Of a stretch of DNA of 64,000 nt, positions 1-12,673 are shown one piece after another. Made by a program: the position numbers and the translations under genes. Position 1 is the stretch's first letter. Each line of letters starts with the position of its first letter. Origin of the DNA: Symsagittifera roscoffensis (lineage: Eukaryota > Xenacoelomorpha > Acoela > Convolutidae); assembly GCF_963678635.1 (NCBI RefSeq), contig NC_087065.1, positions 23,951,254-24,015,253 on the forward strand, given 5' to 3'. The notes under the pieces were generated by a model. The model searched no databases and was not told where the DNA came from. It worked only from the letters and a program-made list of their open reading frames with translations.

Positions 1-3000
1 CAGCAACAATTGGCTCTGGTATTCTGCGTTTAATGCACAGTTCGTCCTGTGACCACTTCTGCAGGTCATGCATCATTTCTGCTGGGATTGGCGGGCAAAC
101 AGATTTTTCCGATCTAAATAAGCGTGTTTAGCGTTCTCCTAATTTAGATTACTAGTTGAACTATTAGTTGTTATATTCGAAAGTGGTGTGTTAGCTTTCC
201 TGACCACATGTGCTTCAAAAAGTGTAATTTTAGTCACTCCGTGCGGAGTTATTCTTAACGTTTTGACTATTTCTGCCACGCTCGATGCAATTTTGAAGGG
301 TGTACTGTTTGGATCAATTCTCATGTCTCCTTAGGACCTGAGTTTTACATCCCTGTGGGACTGTATTGAGTTTTTTTGTTTCTCTGCTGATACTTGCTCC
401 TCTTTGTTCCGCTTCTCTTGGTTTTCTTCAAAGTCATTCGCTTCCTCCGGATTTTGTACACTCATCACCGACAGTACTTCTAGGTCCTTAGTTGGTTTTT
501 CAGGGCTTTCAGCAGGTGATACCAGATCTACGATTTGAGTCGTGCTGGTTTGATCTTTCGGGCGAATCGCAGCCAGAAAGGTTAAGCAGGCTTGGTATTC
601 AGGTGACTTTTCATGAATACCCATCTCTTTGATGAGGTTTTTTCGGCTAGGTGGCGTCTGATCTGGTGTTTTCATTTCGTGGCTGCTTGTTTGTCTATCT
701 GTAGGTGAATCAATTGAGAATTTCTTAGTTGGCGATTGTAAAGTGTCCTCTACTGCATTTATGGGAATTGGGTTTCCCAATGAGCCGACAAGTGTTGACT
801 GTGTGGTCCTATTCAATTTTCGTGTCGGTTTTGATTGTAATTGCTTAGACTGATGTTGTTTTGACCCTGGTGTTGCCTTTTGGTTAACCCTCATGGGGGA
901 CGGAGCTAAATTTTTGGACGTGGATGATCCCGAATTAGTTGTTGAGCCAAAAATGGCCGCACGCTCTTTTTCTTGTCTTTGATCCGACTGGAATTCTATC
1001 CCTCGTATCAGCGTTTTTGGAATCGGTCGTCCCCCAGTTCTTTTCCCGGTCGCTTTTAGTTTTGACGGGCTGTTTTGTTGTTCTTTTTGTGTTAGCTTCA
1101 CGGGTAGACCTGAAGCGTCTTCTTTAAACATCGGGTGTCGTTGTGCACTCGGGTTTTCTATATCTAAAAAACGTAAACCAGGTCCAGTTCTCCGAGCGGA
1201 TTTATATGCCATGTAATCACTGAGCGTTGAGAGGCAACATGAACCATTAATTAGAGGGTTAGGTACGGATGCAAAGTTTCTTAGTAACTGTGGTTGTTTT
1301 CCCTTTGTTTGGACCCACGCCGAATGTGGTGTGTACGTTAGGATTTTTCCATCGATTGTTTTGTATTTTTGTTCAAAAGTTTTTGGGTCTTTCACTTTCG
1401 TAGCGAAACTAATTGTTTTTCCTGCTACTTGCTCCAACTTCTTTTTTATTGTTTGTTCAGGTTGCTATTGTATCCCTTTATATCTAAAATTTAATCTTTC
1501 CGCTTTTCTATTTTTCACACCTGTTGTGGTATGTGGTTGATTGTCCACAATTCCAGTGTTCTCAGCAACAATTGGCTCTGGTATTCTGCGTTTAATGCAC
1601 AGTTCGTCCTGTGACCACTTCTGCAGGTCATGCATCATTTCTGCTGGGATTGGCGGGCAAACAGATTTTTCCGATCTAAACAAGCGTGTTTAGCGTTCTC
1701 CTAATTTAGATTACTAGTTGAACTATTAGTTGTTATATTCGAAAGTGGTGTGTTAGCTTTCCTGACCACATGTGCTTCAAAAAGTGTAATTTTAGTCACT
1801 CCGTGCGGAGTTATTCTTAACGTTTTGACTATTTCTGCCACGCTCGATGCAATTTTGAAGGGTGTACTGTTTGGATCAATTCTCATGACGCCAAGTCGTC
1901 GTTTTAAAATTTTTGTCAGTACTTCTACGACACCGATGGATCTATGGTCGTCAACCGGTGCAAACAATAGCTTTATGTTTTTTGATTTACAGAAAAGTTG
2001 AAATTTTTTAGCGCAAAACTTTTGAGCCTGATCGCACCTTAACCGGCGAGGTACCCCATTATTTGAAATGTATCGTTGCATAAATTTTAATGCAACATCC
2101 GTTGTTGTTTTGAAACTACTTTAGCCGGTGGGAATTTTGACCATTTATCTACTGCCACTAAAGTTTAAGCGTCTCTATTTAACTCGTCGGGGATTGGTCC
2201 CGCAAAATGCAGTTGTGTTGGACCTCTTCGATAATTGATTTTATGTTTTTACCTTGTTATGTATATTCTCGACATCTTTGCGCCATTTGTACTATTTTCC
2301 TGTGTAAATGCGGGAACCAGAATTTTTGGCAGAGGTCTAGCATGGCCGCAGAACCGGGATGCGTGAGATGTAGGCTAACCAGTACCGTTTGCTTGAGTTC
2401 CGTTGGCAGGACTATGCGGTCGTCGATTAAAAGGCAGTCGTCTTTAACATGCTGTCGATTTCGTATGTTGTACCAGTATCCGCCAATTTGAGTGCGTCCC
2501 AGTGCCGTTTTTGTACGAAGTTGACAAGCGGTCTTAAATTCTTGTCCTTTCGGGTTGCCGCTGCGATGAAGTTAACCCATAAATTTTTTTGGAGTTTTCT
2601 TCTATAGAGTGGTGTATCCTTTTCCTCTGTGTTGGTCTCCCTGTCAATTGTGGCGACAATTTCGTTCACGATGAGATTTTGGCAAGCCTCAGATTGAGTT
2701 GTTGCCATAGTGGGAGGTTTGGTGTTTGGTTGGAGTTCTTCTTGTATTCTGACGTCAGGGTCCACGCGGCTTACGCAGTTTTCGTATGTTTCCTTTGTTT
2801 CGATTGAAAGATCCGTTTGGATGATTGCATTGACTGGCATAGTTGTTTTTTGCGTGGCAGTTGTTAAAGTTACTTTTATTGTTGGCGGCGTTTTCTATCT
2901 AGATCCCTCTGTTGAGTCGGTGAACACTATTTTTGGGATGGTTGCTGATTTTCGTTTTATGTTTTTTCTTGCGTCCTTGATGGCGTCTGGTTTTTGTTTC

Positions 3001-4653
3001 ACGTCTGATTGTTTTTTGTTTGGTGGTCTTCTATGCCAACGCGGATCAGATAGGCTCTCCTCTCTGTCTGATTCTCCTTGCCATTGGTTTTTGTTCGTGT
3101 GTTCTCCTGTTGAACTTCGTTTTTATTTCTGTTTTTTGGGTGTGAATCCTCCCCTAAGCTCTTTCATATTTTGTTTTCTCATTTTTTCTGACCGTCTTTC
3201 GTTGAGTTGATTTTGGCGTTTTAGATCGTGAGCTTTTTGAATTTTTGTCGTTGACTGAATTTGAGAATGAGTTGTGAGCGAATGATTTGGTTTTTGCTTT
3301 GGATCAGGTTTGAGTGTTTGACCGCTTATGTAATGAATGCTATGATTGGAATGCGATTGAATTATTGGTTGGCTTAATTTTGTCACTTGATTTTCCGCGC
3401 GTTTTTTGATCAGCCGATAGAGCGCTAGTTTCCTATTGGCTAATCCGTTTAAAATTAAGTTGAGAAATCATTTCAAGATTGTTAACGAATGAGTTGATTG
3501 ACGCCACATCGTATGCGTGGGGGGGGGGGTATTGCAACTCCAACCGTATTTCAGGATATACAGTCGATTAATCCCATTTTGCTCCCTGCCAAATTTTTGA
3601 TATCGAAGTTAAAAAGGATTAATCGATCGATCCATCTTGTGAGCCTACTTTGACTTGTCTTGGATCTTTCACTGGCGTTTAAAGCACTGATCAAAGTTTG
3701 ATTGTCGGTAATTACCGTACAATTTTTCCGTAAAGATAATATTTGAAGTTCTCAATCGCTCACACGACCCTCAGGAGTTCTAAGTTATTCACTAAATTTT
3801 TTTCTTCTAAGAAATTTAGGAATCTTGATGCGTACGCAATAGCTACCCACCCCTCGTTTGTGTTTTGTTTTAGGGCCGCGTCGAGTCTGTTTGTAGATGC
3901 ATCGCAAACTACTCATGTGTCGAGATTTTTCTTTTGCGTCTGTTTTTCTTGAACGGGGAGTAGTTTTTTCACCATCTTTATGAAACCCCAGCCATTCAAT
4001 TTGTTTGCACGCGAACTTACACTTATCCAATGATATTTCGAGGTTTTCTTCATCCAGTCTGTGAAGAACTTTTTCCAGTGTTTCCTTATGTTTTTCTATC
4101 GATCCTTTTGTGATGATCAGAATGTCATCTAAATACGCGTAAGTGTTTGTACAGTTGGTTAATGTCAGATCGATTGCTTTCTGGAATTCTGCCGGCATGT
4201 CTGTCAGGCCGTAGAACCCAGTTTAGAACTGATAAGTTCCCGTATATCTTAAATAAAGGGAAGAGAATAGAGTTTGTTCTTTCGTATCAGATTTTATTGT
4301 TCGTGCATTTCTATCGAGTAAAAAATCAATATTCGGCATCTGATACTTGTTTTTGTGAATGAACTTGTTAATTTTTTTGGAGTCCAGCGCAAGTTTGACG
4401 GTTTGTCCTTTTTTTGTTATTACGATCGGACTGATAAATTTTTTTTCAGAACATTTTTCCAAGTTTATAATATGTTTTTGGTTGATTAATTTGTTGAGCT
4501 CGTTTTCCACTCTTTCATGTAGATGAATCGGAATACGTCGACCCTTTTGTTGAATCGGTGTAACGTCCGGGATGAATTGTGTTTTCATAACATGATTTTT
4601 TGTTTTTCCAATTCTCATGCATAAGTTTTCGCAGCCTCGAAAACAATCATATA
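1..4653 (-). mobile_element. Ty3/gypsy LTR retrotransposon fossil, unit III (runs off left edge)
   Basis: This is the leftmost unit of a chain of related minus-strand Ty3/gypsy-type fossils. Recognisable parts, in element order, are reverse transcriptase (about 4600-3785, with an AMPAEFQKAIDLTL-like stretch), a pol middle region (about 2840-2430), integrase core (about 2081-1701) and a lysine-rich post-integrase region (about 1437-331). Bases 1-324 repeat the segment at about 1563-1905, so a further partial unit begins at the left edge. No gag is visible in this unit. It is broken, with roughly ten interruptions, and its sequence is close to units I and II. Confidence 0.8.
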
Positions 4654-4895
4654 TGCCATACCCGTAGGTATGCATAATGTTTAAAATTGAAACCGAACAG
4701 GATGGCGAGCTAATTATGAATGAGACTAAGACGTTAATTCGACAACTGAATCATAACTGTTTGTTTTTATCTTCTGTTGACAACTCACTAAACTCATTGT
4801 TTAGCCTTGTCTTTCATGGTCACTTGACCAGCTCAGCGCAGTGAGCCTAATAAATCTCTATACATAATATATATTGCCAATCCGGCCGGATGACA
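4654..4895 (-). repeat. Ty3/gypsy LTR between units II and III
   Basis: This 242-base LTR has the same length as the other two in the window. It ends with the inverted termini TGCCAT/ATGACA (TGTCAT/ATGACA in the best copy). By eye it is only a few percent different from the LTR at 5785-6026. A short purine-rich tract on the element strand abuts its right edge (about 4896-4906). Confidence 0.85.
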
Positions 4896-5784
4896 TTCCC
4901 CCTAGCAACAATAAATAAATATGTATGTATATCAAACTTGAGTTTTACGTCCCCTTAAAACCTGAGTTTTACGTCCCTGTGGGACTTTTTTGAGTTTGTT
5001 ATTGTTTCTCTGCTGATACTTGCTCCTCTTTGTTCCCCTTCTCTTGTTTTTCTTCAAAGTCATTCGCTTCCTCCGCATTTTTATACTCATCACCGACAGT
5101 AATTCTAGGTCCTTAGTTGATTTTTCAGGGCTTTCAGCAGGGGATACCAGATCTACGATTTGAGTCGTGCTGGTTTAATCTTTCGGGCGAATCGCATCCA
5201 GAAATGTTAGGCAGGCTTGGTATTCAGTTGACTTTTCATGGAAACCCATCTCTTTGATGAGGTTTTTTTGGCTAGGTGGCGTCTGATCTGGTGTTTTCAT
5301 TTCGTGGCTGCTTGTTCGTCTAACTGTAGGTGAATCAATGGAGAATTTCTTAGCTGGCGATTGTAAAGTGTCCTCTACTGCATTTATGGTAATTGGGTTT
5401 CCCAATGAGCCGACAAATGTTGACTGTGTGGTCCTATTCAATTTTCGTGTCGGTTTTGATTGTAATTGCTTAGACTGATGTTGTTTTGACCCCGGTGTTG
5501 CCTTTTGGTTAACCCTCATGGGGACGGAGCTAAATTTTTGGACGTGGATGATCCCGAATCAGTTGTTGAGCCAAAAGTGGCCGCACGCTCTTTTTCTTGT
5601 CTTTGATCCGACTGGAATTCTATCCCTCGTATCAGCGTTTTTGGAATCGGTTGTCCCCCAGTTCTCGTCCCCCAGTTTTGTTGAATCGGTGTAACGTCCG
5701 GGATGAATTGTGTTTTCATTACATGATTTTTTGCTTTTCCAATTCACACGCATAAGTTTTCGCAGCCTCGAAAACAATCATATA
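4896..5784 (-). mobile_element. Short Ty3/gypsy unit II between two LTRs
   Basis: This internal stretch is flanked by LTRs at 4654-4895 and 5785-6026. It holds only a small part of the reverse transcriptase region and part of the lysine-rich post-integrase region. It is a non-autonomous, broken copy. Its sequence matches units I and III closely, so the chain probably arose by recombination between related copies. Confidence 0.75.
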
Positions 5785-6026
5785 AGTCATACCCGTAGGT
5801 ATGCATAACGTTTAAAATTGAATCCGAACAGAATGGCGAGCTAATTATGAATGAGACTAAGACGTAAATTCGATAACTGAATCATAACTATTTGTTTTTA
5901 TCTTCTGTTGACAACTCACGAAACTCATTGTTTAGCCTTGTCTTTCATGGTCACTTGACCAGCTCAGCGCAGTGAGCCTAATAAATCTCTATACATAATA
6001 TATATTGCCAATCCGGCCGGATGACA
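5785..6026 (-). repeat. Ty3/gypsy 3' LTR of unit I
   Basis: This 242-base LTR is downstream of unit I in element orientation. A polypurine-like tract on the element strand abuts its right edge (about 6027-6037). Its length equals that of the 5' LTR at 11959-12200. By eye the two differ at roughly a tenth of positions, which points to an old insertion or to recombination between LTRs of different copies. Confidence 0.85.
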
Positions 6027-9000
6027 TTCCCCCTCGCAACAATAAATAAATATGTATGTATATCAAACTTGAGTTTTACGTCCCCTTAAAACCTGAGTTT
6101 TACGTCCCTGTGGGTATTTTTTGAGTTTGTTATTGTTTCTCTGCTGATACTTGCTCCTCTTTGTTCCCCTTCTCTTGTTTTTGTTCAAAGTCATTCGCTT
6201 CCTCCGGATTTTTTATACTCATCACCGACAGTACTTCTAGGTTCTTAGTTGATTTTTTAGGGCTTTCAGCAGGGGATACCAGATCTACGATTTGAGTCGT
6301 GCTGGTTTAATCTTTCGGGCGAATCGCATCCAGAAATGTTAGGCAGGCTTGGTATTCAGTTGACTTTTCATGGAAACCCATCTCTTTGATGAGGTTTTTT
6401 CGGCTAGGTGGCGTCTGATCTGGTGTTTTCATTTCGTGGCTGCTTGTTCGTCTAACTGTAGGTGAGTCAATGGAGAATTTCTTAGTTGGCGATTGTAAAG
6501 TGTCCTCTACTGCATTTATGGGAATTGGGTTTCCCAATGAGCCGACAAGTGTTGACTGTGTGGTCCTATTCAATTTTCGTGTCGGTTTTGGTTGTAATTG
6601 CTTAGACTGATGTTGTTTTGACCCCGGTGTTGCCTTTTGGTTAACCCTCATGGGGGACGGAGCTAAATTTTTGGACGTGGATGATCCCGAATTAGTTGTT
6701 GAGCCAAAAGTGGCCGCACGCTCTTTTTCTTGTCTTTGATCCGACTGGAATTCTATCCTTCGTATCAGCGTTTTTGGAATCGGTCGTCCCCCAGTTCTTT
6801 TCCCGGTCGCTTTTCGTTTTGACGGGCTGTTTTGTTGTTCTTTTTGTGTTAGCTTCACGGGTAGACCTGAAGCGTCTTCTTTAAACATCGGGTGTCGTTG
6901 TGCACTCGGGTTTTCTATATCTAAAAAATGTAAACCAGGTCCAGTTCTCCGAGCGGATTTATATGCCACGTAATCACTGAGCGTTGAGTGGCAACATGAA
7001 CCATTAACTAGAGGGTTAGGTACGGATGCAAAACCACTGTTTCTTAGTAACCGTGGTTGTTTTCCCTTTGTTTGGACCCACGCCGTATGTGGTGTGTACG
7101 TTAGGATTTTTCCATCGATTGTTTTGTATTTTTGTTCAAAAGTTTTTGGGTCTTTCACTTTCGTAGCGAAACTATTTGTTTTTCCTGCTACTTGCTCCAA
7201 CTTCTTTTTTATTGTTTGTTCAGGTTGCTGTTGTATCCCTTTATATCTAAAATTTAATCTTTCCGCTTTTCTATTTTTCACACCTGTTGTGGTATGTGGT
7301 TGATTGTCCACAATTCCAGTGTTCTCAGCAACAATTGGCTCTGGTATTCTGCGTTTAATGCACAGTTCGTCCTCTGGCCACTTCTGCAGGTCATGCATCA
7401 TTTCTGCTGGGATTGCCGGGCGAGTCAGATTTTTCCGATCTAAACAAGCGTGTTTAGCGTTCTCCTAATTTAGATTACTAGTTGAACTATTAGTTGTTAT
7501 ATTCGAAAGTGGTGTGTTAGCTTTCCTGACCACATGTGCTTCAAAAGGTGTGATTTTGAGTCACTCCGTGCGGAGTTATTCTTAACGTTTTGACTATTTC
7601 TGCCACGCTCGATGCAATTTTGAAGGGTGTACTATTTGGATCAATTCTCATGACGCCAAGTCGTCGTTTTAAAATTTTTGTCAATACTTCTACGACACCG
7701 ATGGATCTATGGTCGTCTACCGGTGCAAACAATAGCTTTATGTTTTTTGATTTACAGAATAGTTGAAAATTTTTAGCGCAAAACTTTTGAGCCTGATTGC
7801 ACCTTAACCGGCGAGGTACCCCATTATTTGAAAAGTATCGTTGCATAAATTTTAAGGCAACATCCGTTGTTGTGTTTGAAACTACCTCAGCCGCTGGGCA
7901 TTTTGACCATTTATCTACTGCCACTAAAATTTAAGCGTCTCTATTTAACTCGTCGGGGAGTGGTCCCGCAAAATCCAGCTGGACCTCTTCTTTTTTTTGG
8001 ACCTCTTCGATAATTGATTTTAAGTTTTTACCTTGTTGTGTACATTGTCGACATCTTTGCGCCATTTGTACTATTTTCCTGTGTATATGCGGGAACCAGA
8101 TTTTTTTGGCAGAGGTCTAGCATGGCCGCAGAACCGGGATGCGTGAGATGTAGGCTGTCCAGTACCGTTTGCTTGAGATCCGTTGGCAGGACTATGCGGT
8201 CGTCGACTAAAAGGCAGTCGTCTTTAAGATGCAGTCGATTTCGTATGTTGTACCAGTATCCGCCAAACGACAGTTTCAGTGCGTCCCAGTGTCGTTTTTG
8301 TACGAAGTTGACAAGCGGTCTTAAATTCTTGTCCTTTCGGGTTGCCGCTGCGATGAATTTAACCCATAATATTTTTTTGGAGTTTTCTTCTATAGAGTGG
8401 TGTATCCTTTTCCTCTGTGTTGGTCTCCCTGTCAATTGTGGCGACAATTTCGTTCACGATGAGATTGTGGCTAGCCTCAGATTGAGTTGTTGCTATAGTG
8501 GGAGGTTTGGTATTTGGTTGGAGTTCTTCTTGTATTCTGACGTCAGGGTCCACGCGGCTTACGCAGTTTTCGTATGTTTCCTTTGTTTCGATTGAAAGAT
8601 CCGTTTGGATGATTGCGTGGCAGTTGTTAAAGTTACTTTCATTGTTGGCGGCGTTTTCCATCTAGATCCCTCTGTTGAGTCGGTGAACACTATTTTTGGG
8701 AAGGTTGCTGGTTTTCGTTTTATGTTCTGTCTTGCGTCCTTGATGGCGTCTGGTTTTTGTTTCACGTCTGATTGTTTTTTGTTTGGTGGTCTTCTATGCC
8801 AACGCGGATCAGATAGGCTCTCCTCTCTGTCTGATTCTCCTTGCCATTGGTTTTTGTTCGTGTGTTCTCCTGTTGAGCTTCGTTTTTATTTCTGTTTTTT
8901 GGGTTTGAATCCTCCCGTAAGCTCTTTCATATTTTGTTTTCTCATTTTTCTGACCGTCTTTCGTTGAGTTGATTTTGGCGTTTTAGATCGTGAGCTTTTT

Positions 9001-11945
9001 GATTTTTTGTCGTTAACTGAATTTAAGAATGAGTTGTGAGCGAATAATTTGGTTTTTGCTTTGGATCAGGTTTGAGTGTTTGACCGCTTATGTAAAGAAT
9101 GCTATGATTGGAATGCGGTTGAATTATTGGTTGGCTTAATTTTGTCCCTGATTTTCCGCGCCGTTTTCGATCAGCCGATAGGGCGCTAGTTTCCTATTGG
9201 CTAATCCGTTTAAAATTAAGTTGAGAAATCATTTCAAGATTTTTAACGAATGAGTTGATTGACGCCACATCGTATGCGCGGGAGGGTATTGCAACTCCAA
9301 CCGTATTTCAGGATATACAGTCGATTAATCCCATTTTGCTCCCTGCCAAATGTTTGATATCGAAGTTAAAAAGGATTAATCGATCGATCCATCTTGTGAG
9401 CCTGTTTTGACTTGTCTTGGATCTTTCACTGGCGTTTAAAGCACTGATCAAAGCTTGATTGTCGGTAATTACCGTACAATTTTTCCGTAAAGATAATATT
9501 TGAAGTGCTCAATTGCTCACACGACCCTCAGGAGTTCTAACTTGTTCACTAAATATTTTTCTTCTAACAAACTTAGGAATCTTGATGCGTACGCAATAGC
9601 TACCCACCCCTCGTTTGGGTTTTGTTTTAGGGCCGCGTCGAGTCTGTTTGTAGATGCATCGCAAACTACTCGTGTGTCGAGATTTTGGTCAAAATGTTTG
9701 TTTTGTGTAATTTCTGTGACTAACTTTTTACTTTTATGAAATGCGGAATCCTGCTCCGTCGACAAATTAAGGGTTTTGTGTTTGTCTTTATTCTCAAGAA
9801 GGAGACGGAGTGCTGCCGCAATTTTTGTCAAATGTGGGATGTACCTTGTAAGATGATGTATTGATCCCATGAAACTTTCAAGTTGTATAAACGTTTTAGG
9901 TGGTGGAAGTTTTTCTTTTGCGTCTGTTTTTCTTGAAAGGGGAGTAGTTCCTTCACCATCTTTATGAAACCATAGCCATTCAATTTATTTGCACGCGAAC
10001 TTACACTTATCCAATGATATTTCGAGGTTTTCTTCATCCAGTCTGTGAAGAACTTTTTCCAGTGTTTCCTTAAGTTTTTCTATCGATCCTTTTGTGATGA
10101 CCAGAATGTCATCTAAATACGCGTACAGTTGGTTAATGTCAGATCGATTGCTTTCTGGAATTCTGCCGGCATGGCTGTCAGGCCGTAGAACCCAGTTTGG
10201 AACTGATAAGTTCCCGTAGCATTTCCTCCTTTGTGACTAAAATTACATTGTTCTCTTGTTTTCTTATCCAACCGGATTTGTGAATACGCATATCTTAAAT
10301 AAACGGAAGAGAACAGAGTTTGTTCTTTCGTATCAGATTTTATTGTTTGTGCGTTGTTATCGAGTAAAAAATCAATGTTCGGCATCTGATACTTGTTTTT
10401 ATGAATGAACTTGTTAAATTTTTTTGAGTCCAGCGCAAGTTTGACTGCTTTGTCTTTTTTTGTTATTACGATTGGACTGATAAATAGTTTTTCAGAACAC
10501 TTTTCCAATTTTATAATATGTTTTTGGTTGAATAATTTGTTGAGTTTGTTTTCCACTCTTTCTTGTAGATGAATCGGAATACGTCGACCCTTTTGTTGAA
10601 TCGGTGTAACGTCCGGGATGAATTGTGTTTTCATTACATGATTTTTTGCTTTTCCAGTTCGCACGCATAAATTTTCGCAATTTTCTTTTACTCATTGTTT
10701 TATACCGGGGTGTGGTGTGTTTTCTTCTGTTATGGTCAACACTTGTTTATGCTGTGGTTTATCTTGAATTAATTTTATACCGATGCTTGAGAGTAAATTA
10801 CGGCCGAGAATGTTGGCCTTTTGGTTGTCAACCACATTAAATGGAGCCGACTGGATAGTCCACCCACCGATTCTATTGCTAGGCTTAGTCGTCCCTTCGG
10901 AATAATAATTTTTCCATTATAGCAAGCTAGATTTCGTGCGGTATCTTCCGGCGGGATTTTTTTTTTAATATTAGTTTTATCGTTTTGATGTATTCGACGT
11001 GACGTAGTTTCATTTCGGGAATGACATTGGACTCCCTGAATCTGTAATGGCAAGAAATTCATCGGATTTTGTTTTTAGTTTCACAATATGTCCATTTAAT
11101 CCTTCCTCACTGATTTTCACCGTTTGTTTAATTTCGGATGCATCTGAAATTGACAACATGAAATAAAAATCTCTCTGTAATTCCTCCCAACCGTTTTGTG
11201 ACGTTTAACTTCATAGTTTTGCTATGTTCAAAGCCCTTCTCGCGTCTTATTGCATATTAATATGCATCTTGTGGTGTTCTTGTTGCAGCTAGCAATTCCT
11301 CGGCGATTTTTTCGTTGTTCATGTGGGCGGTGAACATATCACGGACCCATTCACTTTCCCTATCTCCACAGTCTGCACGGGACTCTAGCTCTACTAAATC
11401 CGCGTAGAATTGTTCCAGTGTTTTTTTCTTTGCGTACGGCAGATAAATTTGTATCTTTCGAATGCTATTATTCTATGGGTAATAAAAACTTCTTCTAATA
11501 CTTGTTTTAGCTGTCTTGTCTTGGTCGTTTGTATATTTAGCGCTGGTCGCTTCTCTTGGTTCTGTCTCTCACTTTCCATGCCTAGACATAGAAATACGAA
11601 GCTCCGCATTCTCGCATGCGCTTCGTCCCAGTTTACAGAGTTACACATAACGCCTTTGTCTCTTGCTTTTTGGCAAATATTCTCCCAATTTACATTCTTT
11701 TCCTGGTTTCTGACATCTTGATTTCTCCGTTGTGCGTCCGTTTCTCCCTGTATCTCGACTTCCAAAATTGGGTCAGATGGCAGAGTAACCTCAGGTTTCT
11801 CACGTAGTAGATTTCGGATCTCTATTCCGTCTTTTGCGAAAACCGCGAGCTCTACAAGTGCAACCCATTTACTCCATTCTAGCGGGTCTCCACTGATGCT
11901 TTTCCCCAGAACGAGTTTATATTGAGTGGGTTTTTCGCTGATCAT

Positions 11946-11958
11946 GTTGGCTGCGCCA
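11946..11958 (-). promoter_or_regulatory. Candidate tRNA primer-binding site of unit I
   Basis: GTTGGCTGCGCCA on the plus strand abuts the 5' LTR. On the element strand this reads TGGCGCAGCCAAC directly after the LTR terminus, the usual place and TGG start of a primer-binding site. The TGGCGCAG start resembles tRNA-Ser-primed gypsy elements, but the tRNA is not identified. Confidence 0.5.
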
Positions 11959-12200
11959 TGTCATACCCGTAGGTATGCGTAATGTTTAATATTGAATCCG
12001 AAGGGATTGGCGAGCTAATTATGAATGAGACTAAGACGTAAATAAGACAACTGAATCATAACTGTTTGTTTTTATCTTCTCTTGACAATTCACTAAACTC
12101 ATTGTTTAGCCTTGTCTTTCAAGGTCACTCGACCAGCTCAACGCAATGAGCCTAATAAATAACTATACACAATATATATTGCCAATCCGGCCGGATGACA
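11959..12200 (-). repeat. Ty3/gypsy 5' LTR of unit I
   Basis: This LTR is 242 bases with perfect inverted ends TGTCAT/ATGACA. It lies immediately upstream of the gag-like ORF in element orientation. The sequence to its right (from 12201) is not part of the element. Confidence 0.88.
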
Positions 12201-12582
12201 ATATCTACTGGGCCGGCCGATTGTGAAAAAATTCGTGAGGAAAATTAAGTTTCAAGGAAATTAAAATTTCACTCAGCTATTGTGTTCCTTATCTCTAGGT
12301 GAGGGTTATTATCAATTGGAAATTCGGCGTCCGCGAGTACTTGCAAAGAATATGATTTTTTTTTGGAAAATGCGAGTGCTAAATCAATTTTTTAATTGAT
12401 AATTAATTTTTTGAGGAAATTTTGAAATTTTGTTTAGAACTCGTTTTTTCAAAATATTGAAACAAAATGGTTTGCATTTCTATTGTATTTTTTCATTTTG
12501 AAAATTAAATTTGAAGTTGATGTTAAATATCTTTTGATACAGTTACAAAATTAATCGAAGCAAAGATTTTAAAACAACTTAC
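12201..12582. other. AT-rich spacer, nothing recognised
   Basis: Single-copy-looking, AT-rich DNA between the gypsy chain and the candidate exon at 12583. I see no gene, RNA or repeat here. Confidence 0.5.
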
Positions 12583-12673
12583 AGCTAAATATACAGCAGC
12601 AAGCAAGTATAGTATCTGAGCAATAATTTCCATCAAGAAACCCAATTTACCCTTAATCAATGTTTGAGCAAAA
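12583..12673 (-). CDS. Candidate internal exon of a multi-pass membrane protein (MARVEL-like?)
   Basis: On the minus strand a 91-base open segment lies between a good acceptor (ttctgtcag) and a strong donor (gtaagttg). It begins with one base of a split codon and ends in phase 0. It encodes 30 residues: a short polar start containing LIKGKLGFLMEI, then a hydrophobic run (IIAQILYLLAAVYLA) long enough for one membrane helix. A polar lead with K-x-K-L-G followed by a helix resembles TM1 of MARVEL-domain proteins, but one exon cannot prove a family. I found no partner exon. The gypsy chain occupies the next 12 kb downstream, so the gene may be interrupted or the exon may be chance. It is too short to appear in a simple ORF scan. 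Confidence 0.3.

Larger units (their letters stand above)
5785..12200 (-). mobile_element. Ty3/gypsy LTR retrotransposon fossil, unit I (full-length layout)
   Basis: Read on the minus strand, the order is 5' LTR (11959-12200), a gag-like ORF (11394-11945), a protease C-terminal stretch with an LGRNLL-type motif (about 10.8 kb), reverse transcriptase (10113-10664), RNase H (about 9517-9870), an integrase zinc-finger region (about 8028-8447), integrase core (7541-7924), a lysine-rich 364-codon ORF with no recognised domain (6307-7401), a polypurine tract and the 3' LTR (5785-6026). Gag-pol order with RT-RNase H before integrase defines Ty3/gypsy. No envelope-like signal peptide or membrane segment was seen. 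It is broken, with about eight to ten interruptions. No matching target-site duplication was found around the pair, as expected if the LTRs are shared in a chain. Confidence 0.88.

Noticed and set aside
939-1127. Plus-strand ORFs over the gypsy chain (e.g. 939-1127, 2710-3210, 8605-8967).
   Set aside because: They lie antisense to gypsy coding sequence and have no features of their own.
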